Numbered from the stretch's first letter, positions 1 through 7,428 are shown. The stretch: 11,525 nt of DNA from an uncultured Rikenella sp. (GCA_910577885.1 CAJTNK010000058.1:1-11525); one strand, 5' to 3'. Numbers and translations: made by a program. Notes: a model not told the origin generated them from the sequence alone.

Positions 1-297
1 AGTCCGGTCCGTAGGGGGGTGGCGTCGGCCGCCATGGGGAGATCCCGGCCGAGTTTCGGGGCGGAAAACATTTGCTGAGCAAGTTGCGACTCGCTTAGAG
101 TCGCCGGCCCTGTCGGTGCCGCTGGGCACTCCAACCGGGGGGTTGCACAGCCTCAAGGGTGGGCGACGGGCCGAACTTTCTCGCCCGCCAGGCCCGGTTC
201 GAGATTAGGCGGAGAGAACCCCAGTAAGACACTCGTGCGACTCCCTATTCCCGAATGGCCAACAAACCACCCTGTGGGTGTCCGGCCTGCGAGATTC
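1..297. other. Gene-free region downstream of the RNA methyltransferase gene, with two GC-rich hairpins
   Basis: I see no convincing coding region here; the short open frames have no recognisable protein features and overlap the 3' end of the methyltransferase gene on the wrong strand. Two perfect stem-loops are visible. One is at 86-104, with 7-bp arms GCGACTC/GAGTCGC and loop GCTTA. The other is at 116-129, with arms GTGCC/GGCAC and loop GCTG. The second matches, in inverted orientation, hairpins in the 4033-4580 gap. No U-tract follows either stem on the minus strand, so I do not call a terminator. Confidence 0.5.
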
Positions 298-840
298 TCA
301 GCGCAGGCGTTTGAAAAACTCCCACAGAACGACCCCACCGCTCACGGCCACGTTCAACGAATGTTTGGTGCCGACCTGCGGGATCTCGATGGCTCCGTGA
401 CACCGGTCGACGACTGGTTGCCTCACCCCGTCGACCTCGTTGCCGAAGACCAGCGCGAATCGGGCGGTCGGTCCGCCGAACGACTCCAAGTCGAGCTCCT
501 CGAGCGAGACGGCGCCACGGACCTGCTCCACGGCCAGTACCGTGTAGCCCGCTTCGCGCAACCGCTCGACCGCCTCCACGCTATCCGCCTCGTACTCCCA
601 AGCCACGGTCAGTTCGGCTCCCAGGGCGCTTTTGTGAATCTCGCGCGAGGGCGGGGTACCCGTAATCCCGCACAGCACCAGGCGCTCGATGCCGAACGCG
701 TCGCCTGTCCGAAAAAACGCACCCGTATTGTTCGCGCTCCGCACGTTGTCCAATACCACGGTCAGCGGCAGTTTCGGTTGTGCGGCGAATGCCTCCGGAG
801 TGGGGCGACCCAACTCCTCGTTGGTGATTTTCTGCATCAT
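298..840 (-). CDS. SpoU/TrmH-family 2'-O-ribose RNA methyltransferase
   Basis: This 180-residue protein is predicted to transfer a methyl group from S-adenosylmethionine to a ribose 2'-OH of tRNA or rRNA in the cytoplasm. All three SPOUT motifs are visible. Motif 1 is N32-x-R-S-x-x-N-x-G-x-x-x-R44, with the likely catalytic arginine R44 inferred from the family. Motif 2 is FGNE at 132-135. Motif 3, IPQVGTKHSLNVAVSGG, runs from 153 to 169 and forms the trefoil-knot SAM site. The protein is shorter than classical TrmH and resembles the compact, nearly single-domain members; the RNA target cannot be read from sequence. Two ATG codons are adjacent at 840 and 837, so the start is uncertain by one residue. 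It lies 70 bp downstream of recF on the same strand and may be cotranscribed with it. Confidence 0.9.
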   Translation of the reverse strand: MMQKITNEELGRPTPEAFAAQPKLPLTVVLDNVRSANNTGAFFRTGDAFGIERLVLCGITGTPPSREIHKSALGAELTVAWEYEADSVEAVERLREAGYTVLAVEQVRGAVSLEELDLESFGGPTARFALVFGNEVDGVRQPVVDRCHGAIEIPQVGTKHSLNVAVSGGVVLWEFFKRLR

Positions 841-910
841 GGGGTTGAGAGGGTGGTTTCTAAAACAAACAGGCTCTTCGGCAGACCTGCCGGGCCAGGA
901 TCGGGGGGAG

Positions 911-2014
911 TTACAGCGCGCGGAACGTTCCGCCGCTGACCTCGAAAAGTTTGTAATTTTCGGTCAGTTTGGCGAGGATTCCTTCGAGCCGAACCTTGTT
1001 GCTGTCCGTGATGAAGATCTGCCCGAACCGATCCGAAGACACCACGCCGATCAACTGTTCGACCCGGGCCATATCCAGCTTGTCGAAGACGTCGTCCAGC
1101 AACAGGATCGGCCGAATCCCTTTCGCCTCCCGGATCAGGTCGAACTGGGCCAGTTTCAAAGCCAGCAGCATCGACTTCTGCTGTCCCTGCGACCCGTATT
1201 TCCGGATCGGGAACCCCAGGATCTCCAGTTTCATGTCGTCGCGGTGCACCCCGCAATTCGTGAAACCGCACACCCGATCCCGCTCGCGGGAAGCCGTCAG
1301 CAGCTCCGCGAACGGGGTCGCCGTGAGCTCCGAACGGTACGACACCTCGACCTTCTCCCGATCCGACGACAGAATCGCATAGTACTCCGCCACCCGCGGT
1401 GCCAACCGGTCGATCATTTCGGCCCGCTTGGCGTGTACCCGCGTCCCGACTTCGGCCAACTGCATGTCCAGCACCTCCAGGATCTCCTCGAACCCCGCCC
1501 CCGCCCCGCTCTTCAACAGCCGGTTACGCTCCTGCAACAGGTGGTTGTACTTCACGATCGAGGTCAGGTACTCGCGGTCGGTCTGCGACAAAAACGAATT
1601 CAAAAACCGCCGCCGCTCGTCCCCCGACTCGTGGATCAAGGCCGTGTCAGCCGGCGAAACCAGCACGATAGGCAACAAACCGATGTGTTCCGTCACCCGG
1701 TCGTACTCCTTGCCATTGCGCTTGATGACCTTCCCGCCGCCCCGTTTGAAACTGCACACCACCGCCTCCCGCCGCTCCCCCTCGCTCAGCGAATAACGAC
1801 CGTCCAACAGAAAAAAATCCTCGCCGTGACGCACAGACTGACCGTCGGTCAGACCCACCGAACTCTTGCTCATCGACAGGTACCAAACCGCATCCACCAA
1901 ATTGGTCTTCCCGGCCCCATTGTCCCCCACCAAACAATTCACATTCGCCGAAAATTCCAACTCAGCCTCCTCTATATTCTTGAAATTCAGTATCGAAATC
2001 CGTTCCAAAAACAT
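911..2014 (-). CDS. recF: DNA replication/repair protein RecF
   Basis: RecF is an SMC/ABC-type ATPase that, with RecO and RecR, helps load RecA at single-strand gaps and stalled forks. The 367-residue length is typical. The N-terminus (FLERISILNFKNIEEAELEF) is the characteristic RecF opening. Walker A is GDNGAGKT at 30-37 with K36, the ABC signature is GSQGQ at 274-278, and Walker B is LLLDD near 304-308, followed by the D-loop FDKLD (310-314). The ATG at 2014 puts Walker A at the usual distance from the N-terminus. The gene is transcribed away from the TPR gene across a 614-bp gap that contains repeat copy A. The RNA methyltransferase gene follows 70 bp downstream; in many Bacteroidetes a DUF721 gene is found near recF, but none is visible here. 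Confidence 0.96.
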   Translation of the reverse strand: MFLERISILNFKNIEEAELEFSANVNCLVGDNGAGKTNLVDAVWYLSMSKSSVGLTDGQSVRHGEDFFLLDGRYSLSEGERREAVVCSFKRGGGKVIKRNGKEYDRVTEHIGLLPIVLVSPADTALIHESGDERRRFLNSFLSQTDREYLTSIVKYNHLLQERNRLLKSGAGAGFEEILEVLDMQLAEVGTRVHAKRAEMIDRLAPRVAEYYAILSSDREKVEVSYRSELTATPFAELLTASRERDRVCGFTNCGVHRDDMKLEILGFPIRKYGSQGQQKSMLLALKLAQFDLIREAKGIRPILLLDDVFDKLDMARVEQLIGVVSSDRFGQIFITDSNKVRLEGILAKLTENYKLFEVSGGTFRAL

Positions 2015-2061
2015 CGCTGCCTACTTAATCTATGTGTTTCGTTTCTCTTCTTGACTATGGT

Positions 2062-2089
2062 TTTGGCTACAGTATAGAACTGTTCTCTT
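2062..2089 (+). repeat. Outer left half-terminus flanking repeat copy A
   Basis: This stretch starts TTTGGCTACAGTATAGAACT and continues GTTCTCTTT, matching the outer arm and first hairpin arm of the element that begins at 2135. It lacks the second hairpin arm. An inverted equivalent lies at 2450-2478. The spacing to the inner terminus is 73 bp on the left and 74 bp on the right. Copy D at the right end of the window has the same left arrangement. Confidence 0.65.
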
Positions 2090-2134
2090 TGATTGCGCTA
2101 CGCTCGTTTTGCTTTCTGCAATTTGCGAACCGTG

Positions 2135-2404
2135 TTTGGTGAACCGTATGGAACTGTTCTCTTTGTGAACAAAGAGAACCAGAAAAACTTCCGAGCGCAT
2201 CCCGCTGGGATGCTTTGGCCGTGTCAGCCTGTGTTTGGGTGGGGCTTTCCGGCGTGGCGCGATGAAGCAGTGATTACCTTACGCGCTCGCCGAACGCCCC
2301 ACCCACAACCTGAGGATTGCGGAGCCTAAGGCGTAGCGTATGCTGTCTCAAAAGTTTTTGGTGCCGCTTTTTCCAAAAAGCGGCAGTCCCCTCCCGTCGC
2401 TAAA
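2135..2404 (+). repeat. Structured intergenic repeat, copy A (inverted hairpin termini)
   Basis: The core runs from ACTG at 2153 to CAGT at 2387. The left terminal hairpin (2156-2179) has 10-bp arms beginning GTTCTCTTTG with loop TGAA. The right hairpin (2363-2384) has arm GCCGCTTTT. Internally there is a 7-bp stem GCATCCC/GGGATGC (2197-2213), then the word TTTGGCCGTGTCAGCC, then a long hairpin whose base GGGTGGGGC (2237-2245) pairs with GCCCCACCC (2296-2304). The conserved motif at 2318-2344 contains GCCTAAGGCGTAGCGT. Outer arms extend the inverted repeat to TTTGG at 2135 and the complement of TTTAG at 2404. The copy lies between divergent recF and the TPR gene, upstream of both. It encodes no plausible protein. 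It could be a MITE, a REP/BIME-like element or a structured RNA; the sequence does not decide. Confidence 0.85.
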
Positions 2405-2449
2405 GACCGATTGCGGACTTGGCCGAGGTAAAGCGAGGAAAACGCAGTT

Positions 2450-2478
2450 AAAAAGAACAGTACCCTTCTGTCGTTAAA
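2450..2478 (-). repeat. Outer right half-terminus flanking repeat copy A
   Basis: Read on the minus strand, this stretch is TTTAACGACAGAAGGGTACT followed by GTTCTTTTT. It closely matches the left arm of copies B and C (TTTAGTGACSGGAGGGTAC) and their first hairpin arm. It is an inverted partner of the half-terminus at 2062-2089, so copy A is nested inside a second terminal pair. The 45-nt spacer at 2405-2449, read on the minus strand, resembles the left spacer of copy D (shared words such as ACTxCGTT and CTCGG). Confidence 0.65.
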
Positions 2479-2582
2479 TCAGGGTTAAAAAGAAGAAGAA
2501 CGAGTGATTCAGAGAGACAAAGATAGGAGTTTGGGATGAGGAGAAAAAACGGGTGAGGTTTTCGCGTGTGTGGAAAAAAGAT

Positions 2583-2590
2583 TATTTTTG
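2583..2590 (+). promoter_or_regulatory. Possible Bacteroidetes -7 promoter element before the TPR gene
   Basis: TATTTTTG fits the Bacteroidetes -7 consensus TAnnTTTG. A T-rich TTTTCG lies at about 2559-2564, near the expected distance for a degenerate -33 element. Transcription would start near 2597, about 30 nt before the ATG at 2629. That fits the later start codon and would exclude the upstream GTG at 2566. The motif is short and may be fortuitous. Confidence 0.3.
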
Positions 2591-2628
2591 TGGTCGGATT
2601 TCAAAATCGAAGCAATTTACAGGAAGTT

Positions 2629-3342
2629 ATGGCAGAGAACAATAGAGCGGGACACGCACAGCAGCAACAGGATCCGGAACAGATCATCGAACAGGGGTTG
2701 GGGCGTTTCGAGCTCTTTATCGAACGGAACGGCAAGGCGCTTTTGATGTTTTTGGGAGCGATTGTGTTGGTGGTCGGGGGATATTTTTCGTATAAGTATC
2801 TCTACTTGGGGCCGCGGGCGGAGAAGGCATCGGCGGCGATGTTCGGCGCGCAGGACTTTTTTGCGCGGGATTCGTTTGCGGTGGCGTTGAACGGGAATGC
2901 GTCGTTCGACGGATTTTTGACTGTGGCGGAACAGTACGGAAATACGGAGCAGGGGAATTTGGCGTGGCATTATGCGGGGCTGTGCTACTTGCACTTGGGC
3001 GAGTTTCAGCAGGCGATCGAGGCTTTCAAAAAGTACGATGCGGTGCGGGATAATGCGGCGGGGGTGATTCTGGCGGCTCAGAATTTGGGGCTGATCGGGG
3101 ATGCGTATGTGGAGCTCGGCGATTTGAAAGAGGGGGGCGAGTATTACCAGCGGGCGGCGGAGTACAGCGATAATATCGGTACGGCGCCGGTGTACTTCAA
3201 AAAAGCCGGGATGGTCAACGAAAAACTCGGTAACTGGGCGCGGGCGCTGGAATTTTACGAAGCGGTGGGGAATAACTATCCGCGGAGTATGCAGGCTCGG
3301 GATATCGAAAAGTTTATCGCTCGGGTGAAGCAGCAGTTGTAG
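2629..3342 (+). CDS. Membrane-anchored tetratricopeptide-repeat protein
   Basis: This 237-residue protein has a short polar Gln-rich N-terminus, one hydrophobic helix at about 37-57 (ALLMFLGAIVLVVGGYFSYK) and a soluble TPR-like helical region from about 60 to the C-terminus, with segments such as AWHYAGLCYLHLGEFQQAIE and FKKAGMVNEKLGNWARALEF. The architecture resembles the YfgM-type single-span TPR proteins of the cell envelope; a scaffold or chaperone-accessory role is inference only. The frame stays open to a GTG at 2566, but I chose the ATG at 2629: the extra 21 residues look unlike the family, and a possible promoter overlaps them. Location next to ribH recurs in Bacteroidetes, to my knowledge. 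The ribH gene follows after 147 bp, a stretch with no strong signal. Confidence 0.85.
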   Translation: MAENNRAGHAQQQQDPEQIIEQGLGRFELFIERNGKALLMFLGAIVLVVGGYFSYKYLYLGPRAEKASAAMFGAQDFFARDSFAVALNGNASFDGFLTVAEQYGNTEQGNLAWHYAGLCYLHLGEFQQAIEAFKKYDAVRDNAAGVILAAQNLGLIGDAYVELGDLKEGGEYYQRAAEYSDNIGTAPVYFKKAGMVNEKLGNWARALEFYEAVGNNYPRSMQARDIEKFIARVKQQL

Positions 3343-3489
3343 GGGTGTTGCGGGGAGTGGGGCGGCTTTGGGGTGGTGTATGTACGGGGTGGGGGAGTGT
3401 GTGCTTGAATTTTGGCGAGTGCGGCCTCGGTCTTTGCGGCTGAGGCGGCGCTTGCTTCGTTTTATACATGACAGTTAATTCGCTATTTC

Positions 3490-4032
3490 ATGGCTTCTAA
3501 TCTGAAAAACCTCTCGGTCTTCGACCGACCTGTGCCCTCGGCGGCGGAAATGTCTTTCGGGATCGTCGTCGCGGAGTGGAACCATGCCATTACCTCTGCG
3601 TTGCTCGACGGGGCGGTGGCCACGCTTCGGGCGGCAGGGTGTGCGGAGGAAAAAATAAAGGTCAAATGGGTGCCGGGAACCTTCGAACTCCCGATGGGGG
3701 CGCAATATTTTGCCGAGTATACCAATGTCGATGCGGTTATTGTGCTGGGGTGCGTTATTCAGGGCGATACCCGGCACTTCGACTTTGTCTGTCAGGGGGT
3801 TACGAGCGGGGTCCAGCAGATGCAACTCAGCTGGAACATGCCGATCGCTTTCGGGGTCCTGACGACCCAAAACCAACAACAGGCACTCGATCGGGCGGGT
3901 GGTAAACTCGGAAACAAGGGCGACGAAGCTGCGGCTACGGCGATTAAGATGGTTGCTTTGCAGCGCGAGATGGAGCTCGAGGACAACGGGGAACAGTCGG
4001 CGAGTCGGGGTGAGGGAGCCATGATTAATTGA
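3490..4032 (+). CDS. ribH: 6,7-dimethyl-8-ribityllumazine synthase
   Basis: The enzyme catalyses the penultimate step of riboflavin synthesis, condensing 5-amino-6-ribitylaminouracil with 3,4-dihydroxy-2-butanone 4-phosphate; family members form pentamers or 60-mer capsids in the cytoplasm. Visible family features are W30-N31 (aromatic substrate-stacking position), VPGTFELP at 61-68, GCVIQGDTRHFDFVC at 87-101 with H96 matching the catalytic histidine, FGVLTT at 121-126, and R135 with GNKG at 141-144 in the phosphate-binding C-terminal segment. The 180-residue length exceeds the common 155-160 because of an N-terminal extension and a polar, acidic tail (ELEDNGEQSASRGEGAMIN). No other rib gene is nearby and I see no FMN riboswitch upstream. 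The start fits the alignment with the family; there is no clear ribosome binding site. Confidence 0.97.
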   Translation: MASNLKNLSVFDRPVPSAAEMSFGIVVAEWNHAITSALLDGAVATLRAAGCAEEKIKVKWVPGTFELPMGAQYFAEYTNVDAVIVLGCVIQGDTRHFDFVCQGVTSGVQQMQLSWNMPIAFGVLTTQNQQQALDRAGGKLGNKGDEAAATAIKMVALQREMELEDNGEQSASRGEGAMIN

Positions 4033-4114
4033 TGGGGATCTGTCTCTGCGGTGCGGTTTTCGAGTTTTGGCCTGTCAGTTTAGTAGGTTTTCTCGCCCGA
4101 ATGGCCAGTACCGA

Positions 4115-4128
4115 GTGCCGGAAGGCAC
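4115..4128. repeat. GTGCC-GGCAC stem-loop, copy 1 of the ribH-glnN gap
   Basis: The arms GTGCC and GGCAC enclose the loop GGAA, preceded by GA and followed by CG. It belongs with the similar stems at 4374-4387 and 4503-4516 and the inverted one at 116-129. Confidence 0.5.
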
Positions 4129-4232
4129 CGCCCGCCCGGCGCACCCGTTGGGTGTTTTGCCGGGGTTCTCTTGGCCTTAGTAGGCAGCCTGCGCGGCTTG
4201 AGCGCAGTTCCCGCTCGTCGGGATAGCTCGAC

Positions 4233-4306
4233 CCGCGCGCCACGCCTTAAGAGCGATTCAACTATTTCGCACTCGGCGAAATAGAATGAATCGCCCAGGC
4301 GCGCGG
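4233..4306. other. Large nested hairpin upstream of glnN
   Basis: Three perfect helices nest. CCGCGCGCC (4233-4241) pairs with GGCGCGCGG (4298-4306), GCGATTC (4253-4259) with GAATCGC (4288-4294), and CTATTTCGC (4262-4270) with GCGAAATAG (4276-4284), around the loop ACTCG. The internal loops are asymmetric (11/3 and 2/3 nt). A T-run (4317-4322) begins about 10 nt after the stem, too far for a standard intrinsic terminator of ribH. It may be a leader or 3' RNA structure, or a folded repeat. Confidence 0.6.
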
Positions 4307-4341
4307 ACCATGATTGTTTTTTGAAAGACGAGTTGCCGCCC

Positions 4342-4388
4342 GCTGGTTTTGCGGAGCAAGCTCCAGTTTTCGGGTGCCGAGCGGCACC
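4342..4388 (+). repeat. Direct repeat unit 1 with GGTGCC-GGCACC hairpin
   Basis: The unit reads GCTGGTTTTGCGGAGCAAGC, then CTCCAGTTTTCG, then the 6-bp stem GGTGCC/GGCACC with loop GAGC. It matches the unit at 4470-4517 at most positions, including CTCCAG, TTTTCG and the whole hairpin loop. Confidence 0.6.
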
Positions 4389-4469
4389 TCGCGCCGCTTG
4401 GGGTGGCGGCGACTCGCGCGATCTACGATCGCGGTTTGTAGAGAATCAAAGGCGTTTCGGCCGGCGCCA

Positions 4470-4517
4470 GCGGGTTTTTCCGAGCCAACTCCAGCTTTTC
4501 GAGTGCCGAGCGGCACC
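4470..4517 (+). repeat. Direct repeat unit 2 with GTGCC-GGCAC hairpin
   Basis: This is the second unit of the imperfect direct repeat, about 128 bp after the first: GCGGGTTTTTCCGAGCCAAC, then TCCAGCTTTTCGA, then GTGCC/GGCAC with loop GAGC. It ends about 64 bp before the glnN start codon. Confidence 0.6.
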
Positions 4518-4580
4518 CCGGGGCCGGGCCCATTGCGAATAGAAACAACGAAGTAAAATACCAATACACACAGAGTCACC

Positions 4581-6773
4581 ATGTCATTACTCAGATTCAA
4601 GGTCGTCGACGAGGCGATCAGGCGCAAGGCCATCGACGTGCAGTTGCCGTCGCGTCGGCCGTCGGAATATTTCGGGATGTACGTTTTCACGCAGGACCGG
4701 ATGCGGAAGTACCTGCCCAAGAACGTGTACGAGGCGTTGGTGGACACGATGGAGAACCGCTCGCCGTTGAGTCGCGAGCTGGCGATGGGGGTGGCTGCCG
4801 GGATGAAACAGTGGGCCATGGAGATGGGGGCGACGCACTATACCCATTGGTTCCAGCCGCTGAACGGGGGTACGGCCGAGAAGCACGACGCCTTTGTGGA
4901 GCATGACGGACATGGAGGGTTGATCGAGGAGTTCTCGGGCAAGCTGTTGATCCAGCAGGAGCCCGATGCGTCGAGTTTTCCGAACGGCGGTATCCGGAAC
5001 ACGTTCGAGGCGAGGGGATACTCGGCGTGGGATCCTACGTCGCCGGCGTTTTTGGTGGGGAACACGCTCTGTATTCCGACCATCTTCATCTCCTATACCG
5101 GCGAGGCGCTGGACTTCAAGACCCCGCTGCTGAAGTCGATCGTGGCGGTGGATAAGGCGGCTACGGCGGTGTGCCGGCTGTTCGATCCGCGGGTCAGAAA
5201 AGTGACTACTTTCTTGGGCTGGGAACAGGAGTATTTCCTGGTGGACGAGGGGCTTTGGGCGGCGCGGCCGGACCTGGTGCTGACCGGCCGGACCCTGATG
5301 GGGCACGAGAGCGCGAAAAACCAGCAGCTCGAGGACCATTACTTCGGATCGATACCGACGCGGGTCGAAGCTTTCATGAAGGAGCTGGATGTCGAGTTGT
5401 TGAAGCTTGGCATACCCGTCAAGACGCGGCATAACGAGGTGGCGCCCAATCAGTTCGAGCTGGCTCCGATCTACGAGGAGGCAAACCTGGCCAATGACCA
5501 TAATCTGCTCTTGATGAGCGTTATTCATCGCATCGCCCGGAAGCATTGTTTTCGGTGCTTGTTGCACGAAAAGCCTTTCAAGGGGATCAACGGGTCGGGG
5601 AAACACAACAACTGGTCGCTGGGGACCGATACCGGAGTGAACCTCTTCTCGCCGGGACGGACGCCGAAGGATAACCTGCTGTTCATCACCTTCCTGGTGA
5701 ATACGATCATGGCCGTGTATCGGTACAACGGGCTGTTGAAAGCGTCGGTGGCCAGCGCCACCAATGCTCACCGGCTGGGGGCCAACGAGGCTCCGCCGGC
5801 GATTATCTCGGTCTTCCTCGGGCAGCAGCTCAACGACGTGTTGGACAAGGTGGAGGCCAGCACCTCGGAAGAGGCTATCCAGGTGGACGACAAGGCCGGT
5901 TTCCGGCTCGGGATCGCTCATATTCCGGAACTGCTGTTGGACAACACCGACCGCAACCGCACCTCGCCGTTCGCCTTCACCGGCAACCGGTTCGAATTCC
6001 GGGCCGTGGGTTCGTCGGCCAACTGCGGCGGGGCGTTGACGGTGCTCAACACGGCGGTGGCCCGGCAGCTCACCCGCTTCCGCAAGGAGATCGACGAGCT
6101 GACCGCCACGCACATGCCGATCGAAAAGGCGATCTTTACGGTCCTCAAACAGTACATCCGGGAGTGTCGGCCGATCCGGTTCGACGGCAACGGCTACAGC
6201 GAGGAGTGGAAAGTCGAGGCGGCGCAGCGGGGGCTGGATACGGAGACCAGTGTGCCGTTGATCTTCGACCGCTTCCTCTCGCAGGAGTCGGTGGACCTGT
6301 TCACCTCGATGGAGGTGCTGAGCGAGGTCGAACTGCATGCCCGCACGGAGGTCGACTGGGAGACCTATACCAAGAAAGTGCAGATCGAGGCGCGGGTGTT
6401 GGGCGATTTGGCCATGAACCATATTCTGCCGGTGGCTTCGCGCTACCAGAGCTTGTTGTTGGACAAGGTCTACAAGGTGCACCAGATCTTCCGCGACGAG
6501 CAGCGGGCTGATTCGCTGTCGCAGCGCGATGTCGAGCTGATCGAGCAGATCAACGACCACATCTCGGCCATCCAGGCGCAGGTCAACGACCTGGTGAATG
6601 CCCGGAAGGTGGCCAACCGGCTCGGCGGCGAACGCGCCAAGGCAATCGCTTATCACGATACGGTGGCTCCGCTGCTGGACGAGATCCGTTATCATATCGA
6701 CCAGCTGGAACTGATCGTCGACAACGAGATGTGGACCTTGCCGAAGTACCGCGAACTGCTGTTCCTGAAGTAG
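4581..6773 (+). CDS. glnN: Class III glutamine synthetase
   Basis: The enzyme ligates ammonia to glutamate using ATP and is the main ammonium-assimilation enzyme of many Bacteroidetes; class III enzymes are dodecamers of about 75-83 kDa subunits. The 730-residue length fits class III, not the 350-470-residue classes I and II. Visible family segments include NGGTAEKHDAF, the metal-binding GWEQEYFLVD with E215 and E217, RHNEVAPNQFELAP, GINGSGKHNNWS with H342, LGANEAPPAI, and FTGNRFEFRAVGSS with R470 and R474 toward substrate and nucleotide sites. The C-terminal part is helical and ends MWTLPKYRELLFLK. No GlnB/GlnK gene is nearby. The start at 4581 has no Shine-Dalgarno sequence. A hairpin-rich 548-bp gap precedes it and may hold regulation; lemA follows after 88 bp. 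Confidence 0.97.
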   Translation: MSLLRFKVVDEAIRRKAIDVQLPSRRPSEYFGMYVFTQDRMRKYLPKNVYEALVDTMENRSPLSRELAMGVAAGMKQWAMEMGATHYTHWFQPLNGGTAEKHDAFVEHDGHGGLIEEFSGKLLIQQEPDASSFPNGGIRNTFEARGYSAWDPTSPAFLVGNTLCIPTIFISYTGEALDFKTPLLKSIVAVDKAATAVCRLFDPRVRKVTTFLGWEQEYFLVDEGLWAARPDLVLTGRTLMGHESAKNQQLEDHYFGSIPTRVEAFMKELDVELLKLGIPVKTRHNEVAPNQFELAPIYEEANLANDHNLLLMSVIHRIARKHCFRCLLHEKPFKGINGSGKHNNWSLGTDTGVNLFSPGRTPKDNLLFITFLVNTIMAVYRYNGLLKASVASATNAHRLGANEAPPAIISVFLGQQLNDVLDKVEASTSEEAIQVDDKAGFRLGIAHIPELLLDNTDRNRTSPFAFTGNRFEFRAVGSSANCGGALTVLNTAVARQLTRFRKEIDELTATHMPIEKAIFTVLKQYIRECRPIRFDGNGYSEEWKVEAAQRGLDTETSVPLIFDRFLSQESVDLFTSMEVLSEVELHARTEVDWETYTKKVQIEARVLGDLAMNHILPVASRYQSLLLDKVYKVHQIFRDEQRADSLSQRDVELIEQINDHISAIQAQVNDLVNARKVANRLGGERAKAIAYHDTVAPLLDEIRYHIDQLELIVDNEMWTLPKYRELLFLK

Positions 6774-6846
6774 GGAAGTAGGGGTGGCGGGGCTCTCCGT
6801 GCGAGGTTCTCGGGCGAAACGAAAACTTTTAAACACATAGACATAC

Positions 6847-6852
6847 GGGAGG
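6847..6852 (+). promoter_or_regulatory. Strong ribosome binding site of lemA
   Basis: GGGAGG lies 9 nt before the ATG at 6862. It is the clearest Shine-Dalgarno sequence in the window, where most genes lack one, and it supports the lemA start. Confidence 0.7.
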
Positions 6853-6861
6853 AAATCTTTT

Positions 6862-7428
6862 ATGGTATTCGGAATTGTATTGGGGATTCTTTTTCTGATC
6901 GTCATTGTTTGGCCGATCTCGATCTACAACCGGCTGATTCGGCTGCGGAACGAGATCGGGAATGCGTTCGGGACGATCGACGTGGTGCTCAAGCAGCGTT
7001 TCGACCTGCTGCCCAACCTGGTGGAGACGGTGAAGAAGTATGCCGAACACGAGGCTTCGACCTTGATTAAAGTGACCGAGATGCGGAACGGGAAACGCTC
7101 CTACGACGAGATGTCGGACCCCGAAAAACAGCAATTCGCCAACCAGTCGTTGCTCGGGATCCGGGACTTCTACGCTGTGGCCGAGCAGTACCCGGATCTG
7201 AAAGCCACCACCCACTTCATGCACCTGCAGCGGACGCTCAACGAACAGGAAGAGCAGATCGCCGCCGCGCGGCGGACCTACAACGCGCTGGTGACCGAGT
7301 TCAATATCTTGCAGGAGACTTTCCCGTCGTCGTTCGTTGCGTCGATGTTCCACTTCCAGCGGGGCATCATCCTCGATATCCCGGAACAGGAGCGGGCGGT
7401 ACCCAATGTCAAAAACCTATTCGACTAA
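6862..7428 (+). CDS. lemA: LemA family membrane protein
   Basis: This 188-residue protein has one N-terminal hydrophobic helix at about 2-20 followed by YNRLIRLRNEIGNAFGTIDV and KQRFDLLPNLVETVKKYAEH, the hallmark LemA segment, and a helical C-terminal bundle. Family members sit in the inner membrane with most of the protein outside the cytoplasm; the molecular role is poorly known. The length is usual. The next gene encodes a DUF3137 protein, a neighbour that recurs with lemA in other bacteria, so the two probably act together. Here their gap of 311 bp is almost wholly filled by repeat copy B, which begins 6 nt after the lemA stop codon. The start is supported by a strong ribosome binding site. 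Confidence 0.93.
   Translation: MVFGIVLGILFLIVIVWPISIYNRLIRLRNEIGNAFGTIDVVLKQRFDLLPNLVETVKKYAEHEASTLIKVTEMRNGKRSYDEMSDPEKQQFANQSLLGIRDFYAVAEQYPDLKATTHFMHLQRTLNEQEEQIAAARRTYNALVTEFNILQETFPSSFVASMFHFQRGIILDIPEQERAVPNVKNLFD

Larger units (their letters stand above)
4033..4580. other. 548-bp gene-free region between ribH and glnN, rich in GC hairpins
   Basis: The short open frames here overlap inverted repeats and show no protein features. The region holds three GTGCC-4nt-GGCAC stem-loops (4115-4128, 4374-4387, 4503-4516), an imperfect direct repeat of about 48 bp (4342-4388 and 4470-4517), a large nested hairpin (4233-4306) and a small hairpin GCGAT/ATCGC (4418-4432). The last 45 bp before glnN are A-rich and probably contain its leader. 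I found no good TAnnTTTG promoter match. The region could carry the glnN control region, structured RNA or decayed repeats. Confidence 0.55.

Noticed and set aside
1..208. Possible partial gene entering from the left edge
   Set aside because: Open frames here are short, contain strong hairpins and show no coding features.
689..2077. Plus-strand open frame opposite recF and the methyltransferase gene
   Set aside because: It overlaps two well-supported minus-strand genes and has no domain features.
2093..2329. Short open frame inside repeat copy A
   Set aside because: It is composed of inverted repeat sequence, and the frame is not kept in copies B and C.
2566..2628. GTG-initiated 21-residue extension of the TPR protein
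   Set aside because: The segment does not resemble the family N-terminus, overlaps a possible promoter, and an ATG is available at 2629.
3343..3489. FMN riboswitch upstream of ribH
   Set aside because: No RFN-element signature is present; only a weak 7-bp stem with a G-U pair (GCCTCGG/CTGAGGC) was found.
4262..4819. Open frames on both strands in the ribH-glnN gap
   Set aside because: They cover hairpins and direct repeats, overlap the start of glnN and show no protein features.
4587..6905. Very long minus-strand open frame (772 codons) opposite glnN
   Set aside because: It mirrors glnN exactly, has Arg/Leu/Val/His-rich composition without any recognisable domain, and is the usual antisense shadow of a GC-rich gene.
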